Assembly: GCA_021199405.1 (NCBI GenBank)
Contig: JAJQID010000026.1
Location: 1-28,666, forward strand
DNA: 28,666 nt
Direction of reading: 5' to 3'
Source of the DNA: Lachnospiraceae bacterium
GTDB taxonomy: Bacteria > Bacillota > Clostridia > Lachnospirales > Lachnospiraceae
Shown here one piece after another: positions 8,302-16,279 of the stretch (the stretch's first letter is position 1; the number at the start of each line of letters is the position of its first letter). The notes below the pieces were generated by a model, which was given only the letters and a program-made list of their open reading frames with translations, had not been told where the DNA came from and made no database searches. The translations under genes and the position numbers were made by a program.

Positions 8302-9155
8302 ATTTCCTCCACTCGCTGCCGGCTCCCCAATATCGCCTCCGTCATGCGGATGGCCCGTGCGCTTTTCTCCGCGTCATGAACCCTGACGAACTGCCAGCCG
8401 GCCTCCGCCGCCATGACTGTAGTCACAAGAGTGCCCTCCTCCCTCTCGTCTGCAGGAAGGTCAAGAGTCAGCCCAATCACGGATTTTCTGCTGGCGCCCA
8501 GAAGCCAGGGATAATCCAGACCGCCCGCTTCCGGATCGCGTAAATCCTTCATGTGAGCCAGCACCTGCAGGTTGTGCTCACAGGTCTTGCCAAAGCCCAC
8601 GCCCGGATCCAGAATGATTTTGTCCCGTTTGATTCCGGCTTTCTGTGCAATTTCCAGTGTTATTTTCAGGTCGTCAATGATTTCCGGAATCAGATTTCCA
8701 TATTCCGCTTTTTGCCTGTTGTGCATCAGACAGCAGGGTACATCGTATTGCGCGATCACCTGTGCCATCTGTCCATCGTCATAGCGCAGCCCCCAGATAT
8801 CGTTAATCAGATCCGCTCCGGCCTCCAGCCCCGCCCGGGCTACCCCGGCTTTGTAGGTATCCAGAGAGATGGGCAGATCAAACCGGGCGCTGACTGCCTC
8901 AATCACCGGCGCCACGCGCTCGATCTCCTCCCCATCGGATAGCTTCGTATAACCGGGTCTGGTGGACTCTCCGCCGATATCCAGAATATCGCAGCCGGAC
9001 TTCTCCAGCCTTTCTGCCTGCCGAAGGGCAGCGTCCAGCGTATTGTAGCTGCCGCCGTCGGAGAAGGAATCCGGCGTTACATTCAGAATACCCATAATAT
9101 AAGTGTGCTCTCCGAAGAGGAATTCTTTTTTCCCGATGATCATCTTATTTATCAA
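8289..9155 (-). CDS. folP: Dihydropteroate synthase
   Basis: FolP condenses hydroxymethyl-dihydropterin pyrophosphate with p-aminobenzoate and is the target of sulfonamides. The TIM-barrel motifs are complete: GILNVTPDSFSDGG, ISLDTYKAG, ADLINDIWG, ILDPGVGFGKT, GASRKSVIG and RVHDAE. The start is uncertain. The TTG at 9155 has AAGAGG eight bases upstream and gives 289 residues. An ATG at 9143 has no ribosome site at a usable distance, and a TTG at 9188 gives a longer open frame but also has no ribosome site. It lies between the HD-domain gene and folBK in the same direction. Confidence 0.95.
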   Translation of the reverse strand: MINKMIIGKKEFLFGEHTYIMGILNVTPDSFSDGGSYNTLDAALRQAERLEKSGCDILDIGGESTRPGYTKLSDGEEIERVAPVIEAVSARFDLPISLDTYKAGVARAGLEAGADLINDIWGLRYDDGQMAQVIAQYDVPCCLMHNRQKAEYGNLIPEIIDDLKITLEIAQKAGIKRDKIILDPGVGFGKTCEHNLQVLAHMKDLRDPEAGGLDYPWLLGASRKSVIGLTLDLPADEREEGTLVTTVMAAEAGWQFVRVHDAEKSARAIRMTEAILGSRQRVEEIWIR

Positions 9156-9203
9156 ATCATGAACCTCTTTTCCTTCTCTGACCGGCAATTTCGCGTTTAA
9201 GTG

Positions 9204-9686
9204 CTACCACTCGATTCGCGCATTCTTTCTCTCATCGCTCCAGTCACACTTTTCCGTCGCCGTACAGCCATAACAGGCTCTCGACATCTGGTCCGCCCGG
9301 GCCAGCAGGCCGTTCAGGGTCCGCTCCCCCGTAAGGCTTTTGTCACTGTGGGTGGCTATGGCGCTGACAATCAGGCTGCTCTCCTCCTCGCTGTAACCGC
9401 AGTCCGCCAGTATTTCCGGCGCCAGCTCAGCGCTGACCAGAGCATGAGGTCTGCGCTCTTTATACTGAACGAACCTGCCGATATCATGCAGCAGGGCGGC
9501 TCCGTAAATGATATCTCTGGAAAAGCCGTAGCCCTCCTCCATATTTAATATATAGCCAATCCTGGCTACGTCCATAAAATGGGACAGATTGTGCCTGCAA
9601 AACTCCCGCTTCCACTCACATTTTGCATTCTGAAACACATATTCCTGAAATTTTGGATGATGAAAAATCTGATTGACCCGATCCAT
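9204..9686 (-). CDS. HD-domain phosphohydrolase of the folate operon
   Basis: This 160-residue protein has the HD superfamily metal residues: His36, His67-Asp68 in LLHDIGRF, His81, His113 and Asp131. HD proteins hydrolyse phosphoesters and phosphoanhydrides. It also has a C-terminal cysteine group, Cys138, Cys141 and Cys147 (ACYGCTATEKCDW), that could hold a metal or a disulfide. It is embedded between folE (2 bases upstream) and folP, so it is almost certainly translated with them. No Nudix or phosphatase gene for removing phosphates from dihydroneopterin triphosphate is present, and I infer that this protein may do it. The family assignment is firm; the role is a guess from context. Confidence 0.85.
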   Translation of the reverse strand: MDRVNQIFHHPKFQEYVFQNAKCEWKREFCRHNLSHFMDVARIGYILNMEEGYGFSRDIIYGAALLHDIGRFVQYKERRPHALVSAELAPEILADCGYSEEESSLIVSAIATHSDKSLTGERTLNGLLARADQMSRACYGCTATEKCDWSDERKNARIEW

Positions 9687-9688
9687 TC

Positions 9689-10246
9689 TTACCCCCTGGA
9701 CAGCTGAAAATAAACCGCCTGCCTCAGGCTCTCATCCGTCTCAAACACCCCGCGGAAGGCATTAGTCACCGTCTGAGCGCCGGGCTTCTGAACGCCCCGC
9801 ATGGTCATGCACATATGCTCTGCCTCCAGACAGACCATCACTCCCTTCGGCGAAAGATGCTCCATAATGGCGTCCGCGATCTGAGCAGTCATCTGCTCCT
9901 GCAGCTGAGGTCTTCTGGCGTACACTTCCACCGTGCGGGCCAGCTTGGACAGGCCCACCACCTTTCCATCCGGAACGTAGGCAATATGGGCTTTTCCATA
10001 AAAGGGCAGCAGATGGTGCTCGCACAGGGAATAAAAAGTGATATTCTTTTCCAGCACAAGCTCGCTGCTCTGGGTCTGAAAGGTCTTGTGCAGGTGCTGT
10101 GACGCATCCTGCGTCAGGCCGCCGCAGATCTCCTCATACATTCTGGCAACCCGGGCAGGCGTCTCCAGAAGGCCTTCCCTGTTCGGATCCTCGCCGATTC
10201 CTTCCAGTAATAATGTGACTGCCTGCTGTATTTTTTCCTGATCCAT
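9689..10246 (-). CDS. folE: GTP cyclohydrolase I (type IA)
   Basis: FolE converts GTP to dihydroneopterin triphosphate, the first step of pterin and folate synthesis. The 185-residue protein has the zinc ligands Cys75 and His78 (SLCEHHLLPF) and Cys146 (EHMCMTMRG). Other motifs are GLSKLARTVEVYARRPQLQE and GAQTVTNAFRG. GGGGGAT lies four bases before the ATG. It follows folC by 22 bases and is followed by the HD gene after 2 bases. Confidence 0.97.
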   Translation of the reverse strand: MDQEKIQQAVTLLLEGIGEDPNREGLLETPARVARMYEEICGGLTQDASQHLHKTFQTQSSELVLEKNITFYSLCEHHLLPFYGKAHIAYVPDGKVVGLSKLARTVEVYARRPQLQEQMTAQIADAIMEHLSPKGVMVCLEAEHMCMTMRGVQKPGAQTVTNAFRGVFETDESLRQAVYFQLSRG

Positions 10247-10268
10247 GTATATCCCCCTGATTCTGTTT

Positions 10269-11585
10269 TCAGACAGAAGTTTTCTTAAGTTTCCGTTCCT
10301 GAAATTCCTGATACGCCCGCTTCATCCTCCCCAGATATGACAGGGAGCCAAAACTGAGAATCACATCCTCCCGGCCGGCCAGCAAATGGGCCAGCTCCAC
10401 TGCCTCCTCCAGACTTGCCGTGCTGGTCACCCTGTCATGATATTGCCGGGCGGTCTGTGCCAGCTCCAGCGCCGGCAGAGCCCTCGGATTCTCCGGAGGA
10501 GTAATCGTCAGAATATGATCCGCGTATCGGGCGGTGCGCGCCAGGATTTTTTCATATTCCTTATCCCCGAGCACCCCCATTATATAGATAATTCTCTTAT
10601 TTGTAAAATAAATTTCAATATTCTGCGCCAGCCGGGCCGCCGCGTCCTCATTGTGGGCTCCGTCCAGCACAAACAGAGGATGCTTTCCGATGACCTCCAT
10701 CCGCCCCGGCCAGCGGGTCTGGTCCAGCCCGTCATATATGGCCTGGTCTGATATTTTCAGCCCTCTGATCCGCAGCTGTCGAATACATTCCACCGCCAGC
10801 ACCGCGTTGGCAATCTGGTGTCTGCCTGCCAGATGGATTTTCAGCTTTTTCAGCTCCATGTAATCAAACTGCTGGGAGGTCAGGTTCTCACTGCGGATTC
10901 TGGCCTGGGCACTGTCGGCGAGGATCAGCTCCGAACCGCCTGCTGCCTCCGCCGCTTTCCTCAGCTCCGCCATTGCTTCCGGCTTCTGATTAGTTGTTAC
11001 ATAAACTGCCCCCGGTTTGGCTATCCCCGCCTTTACCGCAGCGATCTCTCCCAGTGTTTTGCCCAGGATTGCCATGTGGTCCATACTGATGGAGGCCCAC
11101 ACACAGGCAACAGGATGCTGAATAATGTTGGTAGCATCGTCAGCGCCGCCCATGCCCACCTCCAGCACTGCATAATCGCAGTTTTTTTCCTGAAAATATA
11201 AAAAAGCAATGGCAGTCTCCACCTCAAAAACTGTGGGGTGAGGAAAGCCCTGAGAGGTGATTTCCTCACATACCTCCTTCATTCGCTTCATATATTCACA
11301 GAGATTTTTCTGAGAAATCATACGGCCGTTGATACAAAAGCGCTCCCTATAGTCGCTGATGGTGGGGGAGGTGTAAGTGCCCACCCGATACCCTGCTGCC
11401 TGCAGAATGGAGGTCAGATACGCCACCGTGGAGCCCTTCCCGTTGGTGCCCGCCACATGGATGATTCGCAGACTCTCCTGGGGCTGCCCCAGCGCCGAGC
11501 ACAATCGCTCCATATTAGCCAGTCCCAGCACGGAACCGTACCGGGAAAGCGCTTCTATATATTCCATGGTCTGTCTGTAATTCAT
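10269..11585 (-). CDS. folC: Folylpolyglutamate synthase / dihydrofolate synthase
   Basis: FolC adds glutamate to dihydropteroate and/or folates. The 438-residue protein has the ATP loop HVAGTNGKGST (about 43-53), the downstream motif YAVLEVGMGGADDATN, and the Mur-ligase-like C-terminal motif TRWPGRMEVIGKHPLFVLDGAHNEDAAA. The HNEDA part is the usual place for the glutamate-ligase signature. The start has GGAGG about eight bases upstream. It is the first gene of the folate operon and lies about 125 bases after a good promoter (11711-11738). Confidence 0.96.
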   Translation of the reverse strand: MNYRQTMEYIEALSRYGSVLGLANMERLCSALGQPQESLRIIHVAGTNGKGSTVAYLTSILQAAGYRVGTYTSPTISDYRERFCINGRMISQKNLCEYMKRMKEVCEEITSQGFPHPTVFEVETAIAFLYFQEKNCDYAVLEVGMGGADDATNIIQHPVACVWASISMDHMAILGKTLGEIAAVKAGIAKPGAVYVTTNQKPEAMAELRKAAEAAGGSELILADSAQARIRSENLTSQQFDYMELKKLKIHLAGRHQIANAVLAVECIRQLRIRGLKISDQAIYDGLDQTRWPGRMEVIGKHPLFVLDGAHNEDAAARLAQNIEIYFTNKRIIYIMGVLGDKEYEKILARTARYADHILTITPPENPRALPALELAQTARQYHDRVTSTASLEEAVELAHLLAGREDVILSFGSLSYLGRMKRAYQEFQERKLKKTSV

Positions 11586-11710
11586 GCCGCCCGCCTCCGA
11601 AGCCTGCTTTGCTGCCGTAATACCTTTTTACTGTTCCCTGTTCCCTGCAAATGAACCTGATGATTCTGTTTATGAATTTGAACTGACTGTGAACAGCAGC
11701 AGCGATTTTC

Positions 11711-11738
11711 AGTTTAGCACAGCTTCGCAAATTTGCAA
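11711..11738 (-). promoter_or_regulatory. Candidate folate operon promoter
   Basis: On the minus strand a -35 TTGCAA (11738-11733), a 16-base spacer and an extended -10 TGC-TAAACT (-10 hexamer at 11716-11711) stand about 125 bases before folC. The -35 overlaps the palindrome GCAAATTTGC, which could be an operator. Confidence 0.5.
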
Positions 11739-11956
11739 GAGTGGATATCATCTTTTCATGGAAATACATATACACTAAGTTTCATATTCTGTTATTAACG
11801 ACAATTTTGGCATTACGGATATCATTTGGCCTGAAAATCTTCCAAATTTGTAGTTTGTATAAAAATCAGGAATTTTTTAGAAATGATTTTGAAAAAAATA
11901 GATTATCACGAAAATATAGAGATTGCTGCTTTACAAAATTAAATACTTGCTGAAAT

Positions 11957-12007
11957 ACTCAAACTTCCCATTAAATTATGCCTTAGAATTCCATGGGAAG
12001 TTTGAGT
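11957..12007. repeat. 15-bp perfect inverted repeat after the ceramidase-like gene
   Basis: The arms ACTCAAACTTCCCAT (11957-11971) and ATGGGAAGTTTGAGT (11993-12007) match perfectly around a 21-base loop. The repeat starts 18 bases after the stop of the ceramidase-like gene. No T-run follows on either strand, so a classic Rho-independent terminator is unlikely. It may still block exonucleases at the 3' end of the operon, or mark a cassette border. Confidence 0.65.
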
Positions 12008-12024
12008 TGATTATCTTCGAAGGT

Positions 12025-13305
12025 TCAATTCCCCAGCGATATATAAAACTCCTCCAGCATATGTACAACCTGATCTCTGAATATTTCCGCGGAGCCTTTC
12101 GCAAAACGCGAATTCATCGCCTGAAATGTAATCATATCATACATATCGCTTTCTGGCATATACTTTGCGCCTCCGTTTACAAAGGTCATAACTGCAAGCT
12201 TCATGAATGGTGATTTTTCTTTAATATACTGAAGACTTCTGCAGCACATTTCCGGTTTGATACCAAGCAATACCGCATCTCCTATGCTTACCGCCTCAAC
12301 CGGTGTAGTAACATCCTCCGCAGGAATATACCGATACTCATTCCTCGGTATAATAGTCTCAGTAGGAGGAATAACCTGTCCCTTCAGAGTAACCGCCCGA
12401 TGCATCAATTTCAGAGGCCCATCCAGAGGGGCGCAGGATATCCTTTCGTCAATTCTCAGGACCTCCTGTCCCAACCGTTCCCCAAGCATTTCCGCCAGCA
12501 TATAGGCATTATCTCTTGCTTCCTTTATAATACGCTTTCCATCTTTCCCAACAATGCTTCTATATCCCTTCGCCGCCGGAGCAAGATCCCCTCCGATTCC
12601 AAGGAGATATGCAGCCACGACTCCATTTCCAAGCTCATTTTCCACAAACCTTCCGGCTACTCCGATAAAATCGCTGGATATAAGTCTTTCATTATTTAAT
12701 GTATACACATCATCCAGTACAGACGCCTGCGCATTATAATTAAATAATATTGCAATCGGAGTCCCATCCATTCTCTCAAAACGAAATACTGACACCGTCC
12801 TGTCCACTGGCCCCTCTTCATTCTCCCCAAGCCACCAGCCATCAGCAGTTTTGACATTTCTGTTTATATTTCCATAACATTGACCCACACCGAAGCCAAA
12901 TAATGCCTCTGTCTTTGACACCTTCGCCTGTGTTATGGCTGTTACCAATGCTTTTTCAATAGCGGTGAGCATCACGGCATTTTTATGCTCATCTTCCTTG
13001 GTTTTTGTATGTTCGGTATCCCAGGCATGAGGTGTCGGCAAAACATGCGACACACATATCCAGCAATTTTCCTCTGGCATATCAAACAGGCTGGATACGA
13101 TTGCCTTGTATGAGGGAATCTGGGCATTCAACGAAACCAATTCAAAATTAACAAGACAAAACTTTTCTTCACACTCTATATAAATAACCTCTACAGAAGG
13201 GTTATCATGCACTCCTGTGTATCCTTCCCATGTAGGAAAAATTTCCTGAGGAAAAGAAATTTCCTGTCTGCCAGAACCGGCATAAAGTGTATAATGTCTA
13301 TTCAT
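12025..13305 (-). CDS. Cytosolic neutral/alkaline ceramidase-like protein
   Basis: The 426-residue protein resembles the neutral/alkaline non-lysosomal ceramidase N-terminal family by motif order: AGSGRQEIS, GVHDNPSVEV, ISSDFIGVAGRFVE and GIGGDLAPA. Known members are zinc amidases that hydrolyse N-acyl linkages. Here the expected THTHSGP is SHVLPTPH, and the expected second-strand His motif (like NYACHPTVL) is NYNAQASVL, so one zinc His appears to be Gln193. Glu352 (GIKPEM) and Tyr382 (AKYMPES) appear kept. There is no signal peptide, unlike secreted ceramidases. The ATG at 13305 fits the GAGG spacing better than that at 13314. It ends the opp-like operon, 69 bases after oppF. The family call is moderately sure; activity and substrate are unknown. 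Confidence 0.7.
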   Translation of the reverse strand: MNRHYTLYAGSGRQEISFPQEIFPTWEGYTGVHDNPSVEVIYIECEEKFCLVNFELVSLNAQIPSYKAIVSSLFDMPEENCWICVSHVLPTPHAWDTEHTKTKEDEHKNAVMLTAIEKALVTAITQAKVSKTEALFGFGVGQCYGNINRNVKTADGWWLGENEEGPVDRTVSVFRFERMDGTPIAILFNYNAQASVLDDVYTLNNERLISSDFIGVAGRFVENELGNGVVAAYLLGIGGDLAPAAKGYRSIVGKDGKRIIKEARDNAYMLAEMLGERLGQEVLRIDERISCAPLDGPLKLMHRAVTLKGQVIPPTETIIPRNEYRYIPAEDVTTPVEAVSIGDAVLLGIKPEMCCRSLQYIKEKSPFMKLAVMTFVNGGAKYMPESDMYDMITFQAMNSRFAKGSAEIFRDQVVHMLEEFYISLGN

Positions 13306-13374
13306 TATGTTCATGTCCTCATCATTAATATTCTATTACTCGTCAGTAACCGGAATAACATGCCCTGCATGCGC

Positions 13375-14322
13375 TCAGCCAAGCTCTTCCGCCCGACAGC
13401 ACGCCACCATGTGTCCGTTTCCCATTTTTCGGAGTTCCTGAGGTCTCCTGCATCTGTCGCAGGCATAATTACATCTTGCAGCAAAACAGCACTCAGGAGC
13501 AGGGTCAATCGGTGATGTTATTTTCCCTTTTAATATAATCCGCTGCGTCGGATGATCGATATCAGTTGATGGAATTGCCGAAAGCAATGCCTTTGTATAA
13601 GGATGGATCGGGTTTGAAAACAAAGCTTTTGTTTCTGAAAATTCCACTACCTTTCCAAGATACATAACGCATATGTTTGTCGCGATATGCTTTACCACAG
13701 ACATATCATGGGTCACAAACATATAGGTCAGCCCTCTGGCTTCCTGGATATCCTGTAAAAGATTAAGTATCTGTGCCTGAATTGATACATCCAGTGCCGA
13801 AACAGGCTCGTCACAGACAATAAACTCCGGATTCATGGCAAGCGCTCTGGCAATTCCCACTCGCTGTCTCCTTCCGCCATCAAGCTCGTGCGGATAGCTC
13901 AACCACATTCTTTTGTCTATACCGGTCAGTTCCATAAGACGCCGGGCCTCTTCATCCAGTTCGGCGCCTCGGAGATGCCTGGCCAGCTTCAGCGGTTCCT
14001 CTACCGTATCTTTCACTGACATGCGTGCGTTTAGTAACGAATATGGATCCTGAAAAATAATCTGCATTTTCGTCCGTATTTCCTTCAGTTTTTTTGAGGA
14101 CACATGAGTAATATCCTCTCCCTGATATATTATTTTCCCCCCGGTACTCTCCTGAAGATGAATCATTGTCCTGCCAAGGGTAGACTTTCCACATCCGGAT
14201 TCTCCGACAACTCCAACAGTATGTCCTTTCTCAATAGACAGCGACACTCCATCGACAGCATGAAGCATGCCGTTCGGCGTTTTAAAATATTTCTGAAGAT
14301 TTTCAACTTCTAATAATGTCAT
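13375..14322 (-). CDS. Oligopeptide/dipeptide ABC transporter ATP-binding protein (OppF/DppF-like)
   Basis: This is the second ATPase of the peptide-type importer. The 315-residue protein has Walker A GESGCGKST (40-48), an ABC signature written LDGGRRQRVGIAR rather than LSGGQ, Walker B FIVCDEPVSALD and the switch histidine in FVTHDMS. The DGGRR signature is familiar in DppF-type proteins. The C-terminal extension has the oligopeptide-family cysteine group (ECCFAARCNYACDRC). GAGG is eight bases before the ATG. It follows oppD by 36 bases. Confidence 0.93.
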   Translation of the reverse strand: MTLLEVENLQKYFKTPNGMLHAVDGVSLSIEKGHTVGVVGESGCGKSTLGRTMIHLQESTGGKIIYQGEDITHVSSKKLKEIRTKMQIIFQDPYSLLNARMSVKDTVEEPLKLARHLRGAELDEEARRLMELTGIDKRMWLSYPHELDGGRRQRVGIARALAMNPEFIVCDEPVSALDVSIQAQILNLLQDIQEARGLTYMFVTHDMSVVKHIATNICVMYLGKVVEFSETKALFSNPIHPYTKALLSAIPSTDIDHPTQRIILKGKITSPIDPAPECCFAARCNYACDRCRRPQELRKMGNGHMVACCRAEELG

Positions 14323-14358
14323 TGCACTATCCTCGCTTATATGATTTCCAGAAACCCA

Positions 14359-15360
14359 TTAATGATGAAATCGATCCAGATTTTCTCTGCAGTAATGGCA
14401 TCTACATAAATGACCATCTTCTGTCTCAATAAGTGGTACGGCCTGTGTACGGCATTTTTCCGTCGCATACTGACATCTTGGATGAAAACTGCATCCCTGC
14501 GGAAGCTTCGTTGGATCAACCGGTTGACCGCTTATAGGCATCAGTCTTTCCGTATCCTCATTCATATTTGGCAGCGCCTTAAAAAGTCCCATGGTATATG
14601 GATGGGCTGTCCGCTTGAAAATGTCTCTTTTCGTTCCATATTCAACAATCTGCCCCGCATACACAACAGCCACTCTGTCACAATTTTCCGCCACAATTCC
14701 CAGATCATGTGTTATAAGTATCATCGCTGTTCCCGATTCATTTTGTAGCTTCTTTATCATTTCCATTATCTGCGCCTGAATCGTAACATCCAACGCTGAT
14801 GTAGGCTCATCTGCAATCAAAAGCTTCGGGTGACAGGCCAATGCTATGGCAATAACTATTCGCTGCTTCATGCCTCCTGAGAACTGATGTGGATAATCTC
14901 CGTATCTTTCCCTCGGGATTCCCACCATTTCCAACATCTCCTCAGCCTGTTTTCTGGCTTCTGCTTTTGTAACATTCTGATGTATCTTTATCCCGTCTGC
15001 TATCTGATTTCCAACACGCATGATTGGGTTCAGCGCAGTCATTGGATCCTGAAATATCATTGAGATATAGTTTCCTCGAACCCTTCCCATCTGATGTTCG
15101 CTCAACTCAAGCAGATTCTCTCCATTGAAGATAATCTCTCCACTCTGAATTTTTGCTGACATGTCCGGGAGAATTCTCAGGATGGATTTTGCTATTGTGG
15201 TTTTTCCTGCGCCAGTCTCGCCCACAAGCCCCAGTGTCTCTCCACCCCCAAGTCCAAATGAAACATCATTTACAGCATGAACTTTTTCTTTCCCGGAGGA
15301 ATATTCTACAACAAGGTTATTGATATGTAATATCTCCTCGTTATTATTCTTCATTTCCAT
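14359..15360 (-). CDS. Oligopeptide/dipeptide ABC transporter ATP-binding protein (OppD/DppD-like)
   Basis: This is the first ATPase of the importer, about 333 residues. It shows Walker A GETGAGKTT, signature FSGGMKQRIVIAIAL, Walker B LLIADEPTSALD, switch LITHDLG and the C-terminal cysteine group (GCSFHPRCQYATEKC) of the peptide transporter family. The open frame extends to 15408, but the ATG at 15360 has AGGAGG eleven bases upstream and removes a non-homologous tail. The gap to oppC is 19 bases. OppD and OppF normally form a heterodimer on the OppB-OppC channel. Confidence 0.94.
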   Translation of the reverse strand: MEMKNNNEEILHINNLVVEYSSGKEKVHAVNDVSFGLGGGETLGLVGETGAGKTTIAKSILRILPDMSAKIQSGEIIFNGENLLELSEHQMGRVRGNYISMIFQDPMTALNPIMRVGNQIADGIKIHQNVTKAEARKQAEEMLEMVGIPRERYGDYPHQFSGGMKQRIVIAIALACHPKLLIADEPTSALDVTIQAQIMEMIKKLQNESGTAMILITHDLGIVAENCDRVAVVYAGQIVEYGTKRDIFKRTAHPYTMGLFKALPNMNEDTERLMPISGQPVDPTKLPQGCSFHPRCQYATEKCRTQAVPLIETEDGHLCRCHYCRENLDRFHH

Positions 15361-15379
15361 TGTCGAACTATCCTCCTGT

Positions 15380-16279
15380 TTATGACCTGAGCTTAGGATC
15401 AAGCGCATCTCTTAATCCGTCCCCAATAAGATTAAAGGCCAGAATCGTTATGGCTATAAAAATGCCAGGCACAATGACCAGGTGCGGATAATACCTGAAA
15501 TAATTCTTTCCCGCGGAAAGCATCGCACCCCATTCCGGCAACGGTTCCTGAACCCCAAGTCCAAGAAAACTTAAGCTGGCTGATGTCATTATTTTGCCCC
15601 CAATCCCGTTCGATGAATTTATGATCAGCGGGGCTATGCAATTGGGAAGTATATGCTTAAACATAATTCTTATATTTCCACAGGTAATCGCCTGAGCCGC
15701 CTCGACAAATTCCTGCTCTCTCACACTGAGTATATTTGCCCGAAGCAGCCTTACCACCTGTGGTATACCGGTAAAGCAAAGTGCAAGCACTGTGGAAAAA
15801 AATCCTGAGCCTAATACCTGTGATATGCAGATACAAAGAAGAATTCCCGGTATTGACTGTATTACATCACATATTCTCAATATAATAGTGTCCACCATCC
15901 CGCCAAAATAACCGGCTATGCAGCCAAAAACAATTCCGATCGCAAGTCCCAGCATCTCCGCAACAAAACCAAGCGAAAGGGAATATCGCACACCGTAAAC
16001 AATTCTGCTAAATATATCACGTCCCAGCGTGTCTGTTCCGAAAATATGCTCCGCGCTTGGCGTCTGATATGCGTTAAACGGATCCACCAGCGAATAGCTG
16101 TATTTACATATAACTGGATAAAGCAAGGTCAGTATAATCAGACTTAATATGATTAACATACCAGTTACAGCCAATTTGTTATGAAATAGTCTGGACATAG
16201 TAAAATACAGATTGCTTTCTTTCCAGTGTCTGTTTGTTTTATTCTGATCAAGTTTAGAGTTCTGGTTTTTGTCAGGCAT
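15380..16279 (-). CDS. ABC transporter permease (OppC/DppC-like)
   Basis: This is an inner-membrane permease of the peptide-type importer, 299 residues, with the extra N-terminal domain of OppC types and about six membrane segments. Typical motifs are HIFGTDTLGRDIFSRIVYG and the EAA loop QEFVEAAQAITCGNIRIMFKHILPN. The ATG at 16279 has GGAGG ten bases upstream; a longer frame to 16312 would start upstream of that ribosome site. The start overlaps the end of oppB by eight bases, suggesting coupling. Confidence 0.94.
   Translation of the reverse strand: MPDKNQNSKLDQNKTNRHWKESNLYFTMSRLFHNKLAVTGMLIILSLIILTLLYPVICKYSYSLVDPFNAYQTPSAEHIFGTDTLGRDIFSRIVYGVRYSLSLGFVAEMLGLAIGIVFGCIAGYFGGMVDTIILRICDVIQSIPGILLCICISQVLGSGFFSTVLALCFTGIPQVVRLLRANILSVREQEFVEAAQAITCGNIRIMFKHILPNCIAPLIINSSNGIGGKIMTSASLSFLGLGVQEPLPEWGAMLSAGKNYFRYYPHLVIVPGIFIAITILAFNLIGDGLRDALDPKLRS

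Larger units (their letters stand above)
11586..12024. other. Gene-free interval upstream of folC
   Basis: This 439-base interval holds the folC leader and promoter on its left (11586-11740) and AT-rich DNA with a 15-bp inverted repeat (11957-12007) on its right. I checked the leader for a tetrahydrofolate riboswitch and saw none. Short open frames here lack ribosome sites and protein-like composition. The change from leader to AT-rich sequence near 11740 looks like the left border of the accessory cassette. Confidence 0.6.

Noticed and set aside
11586..11710. Tetrahydrofolate riboswitch in the folC leader
   Set aside because: I did not see the conserved core or pairing expected of that riboswitch class.
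12018..12035. GGTTCAATTCC resembling a tRNA T-arm, as a possible attachment site
   Set aside because: The flanking bases do not form a T-stem or acceptor stem, and it overlaps the end of the ceramidase-like gene.
14742..14776. Clustered ATs inside oppD as a promoter
   Set aside because: Located inside a conserved coding sequence with no adjacent gene start.
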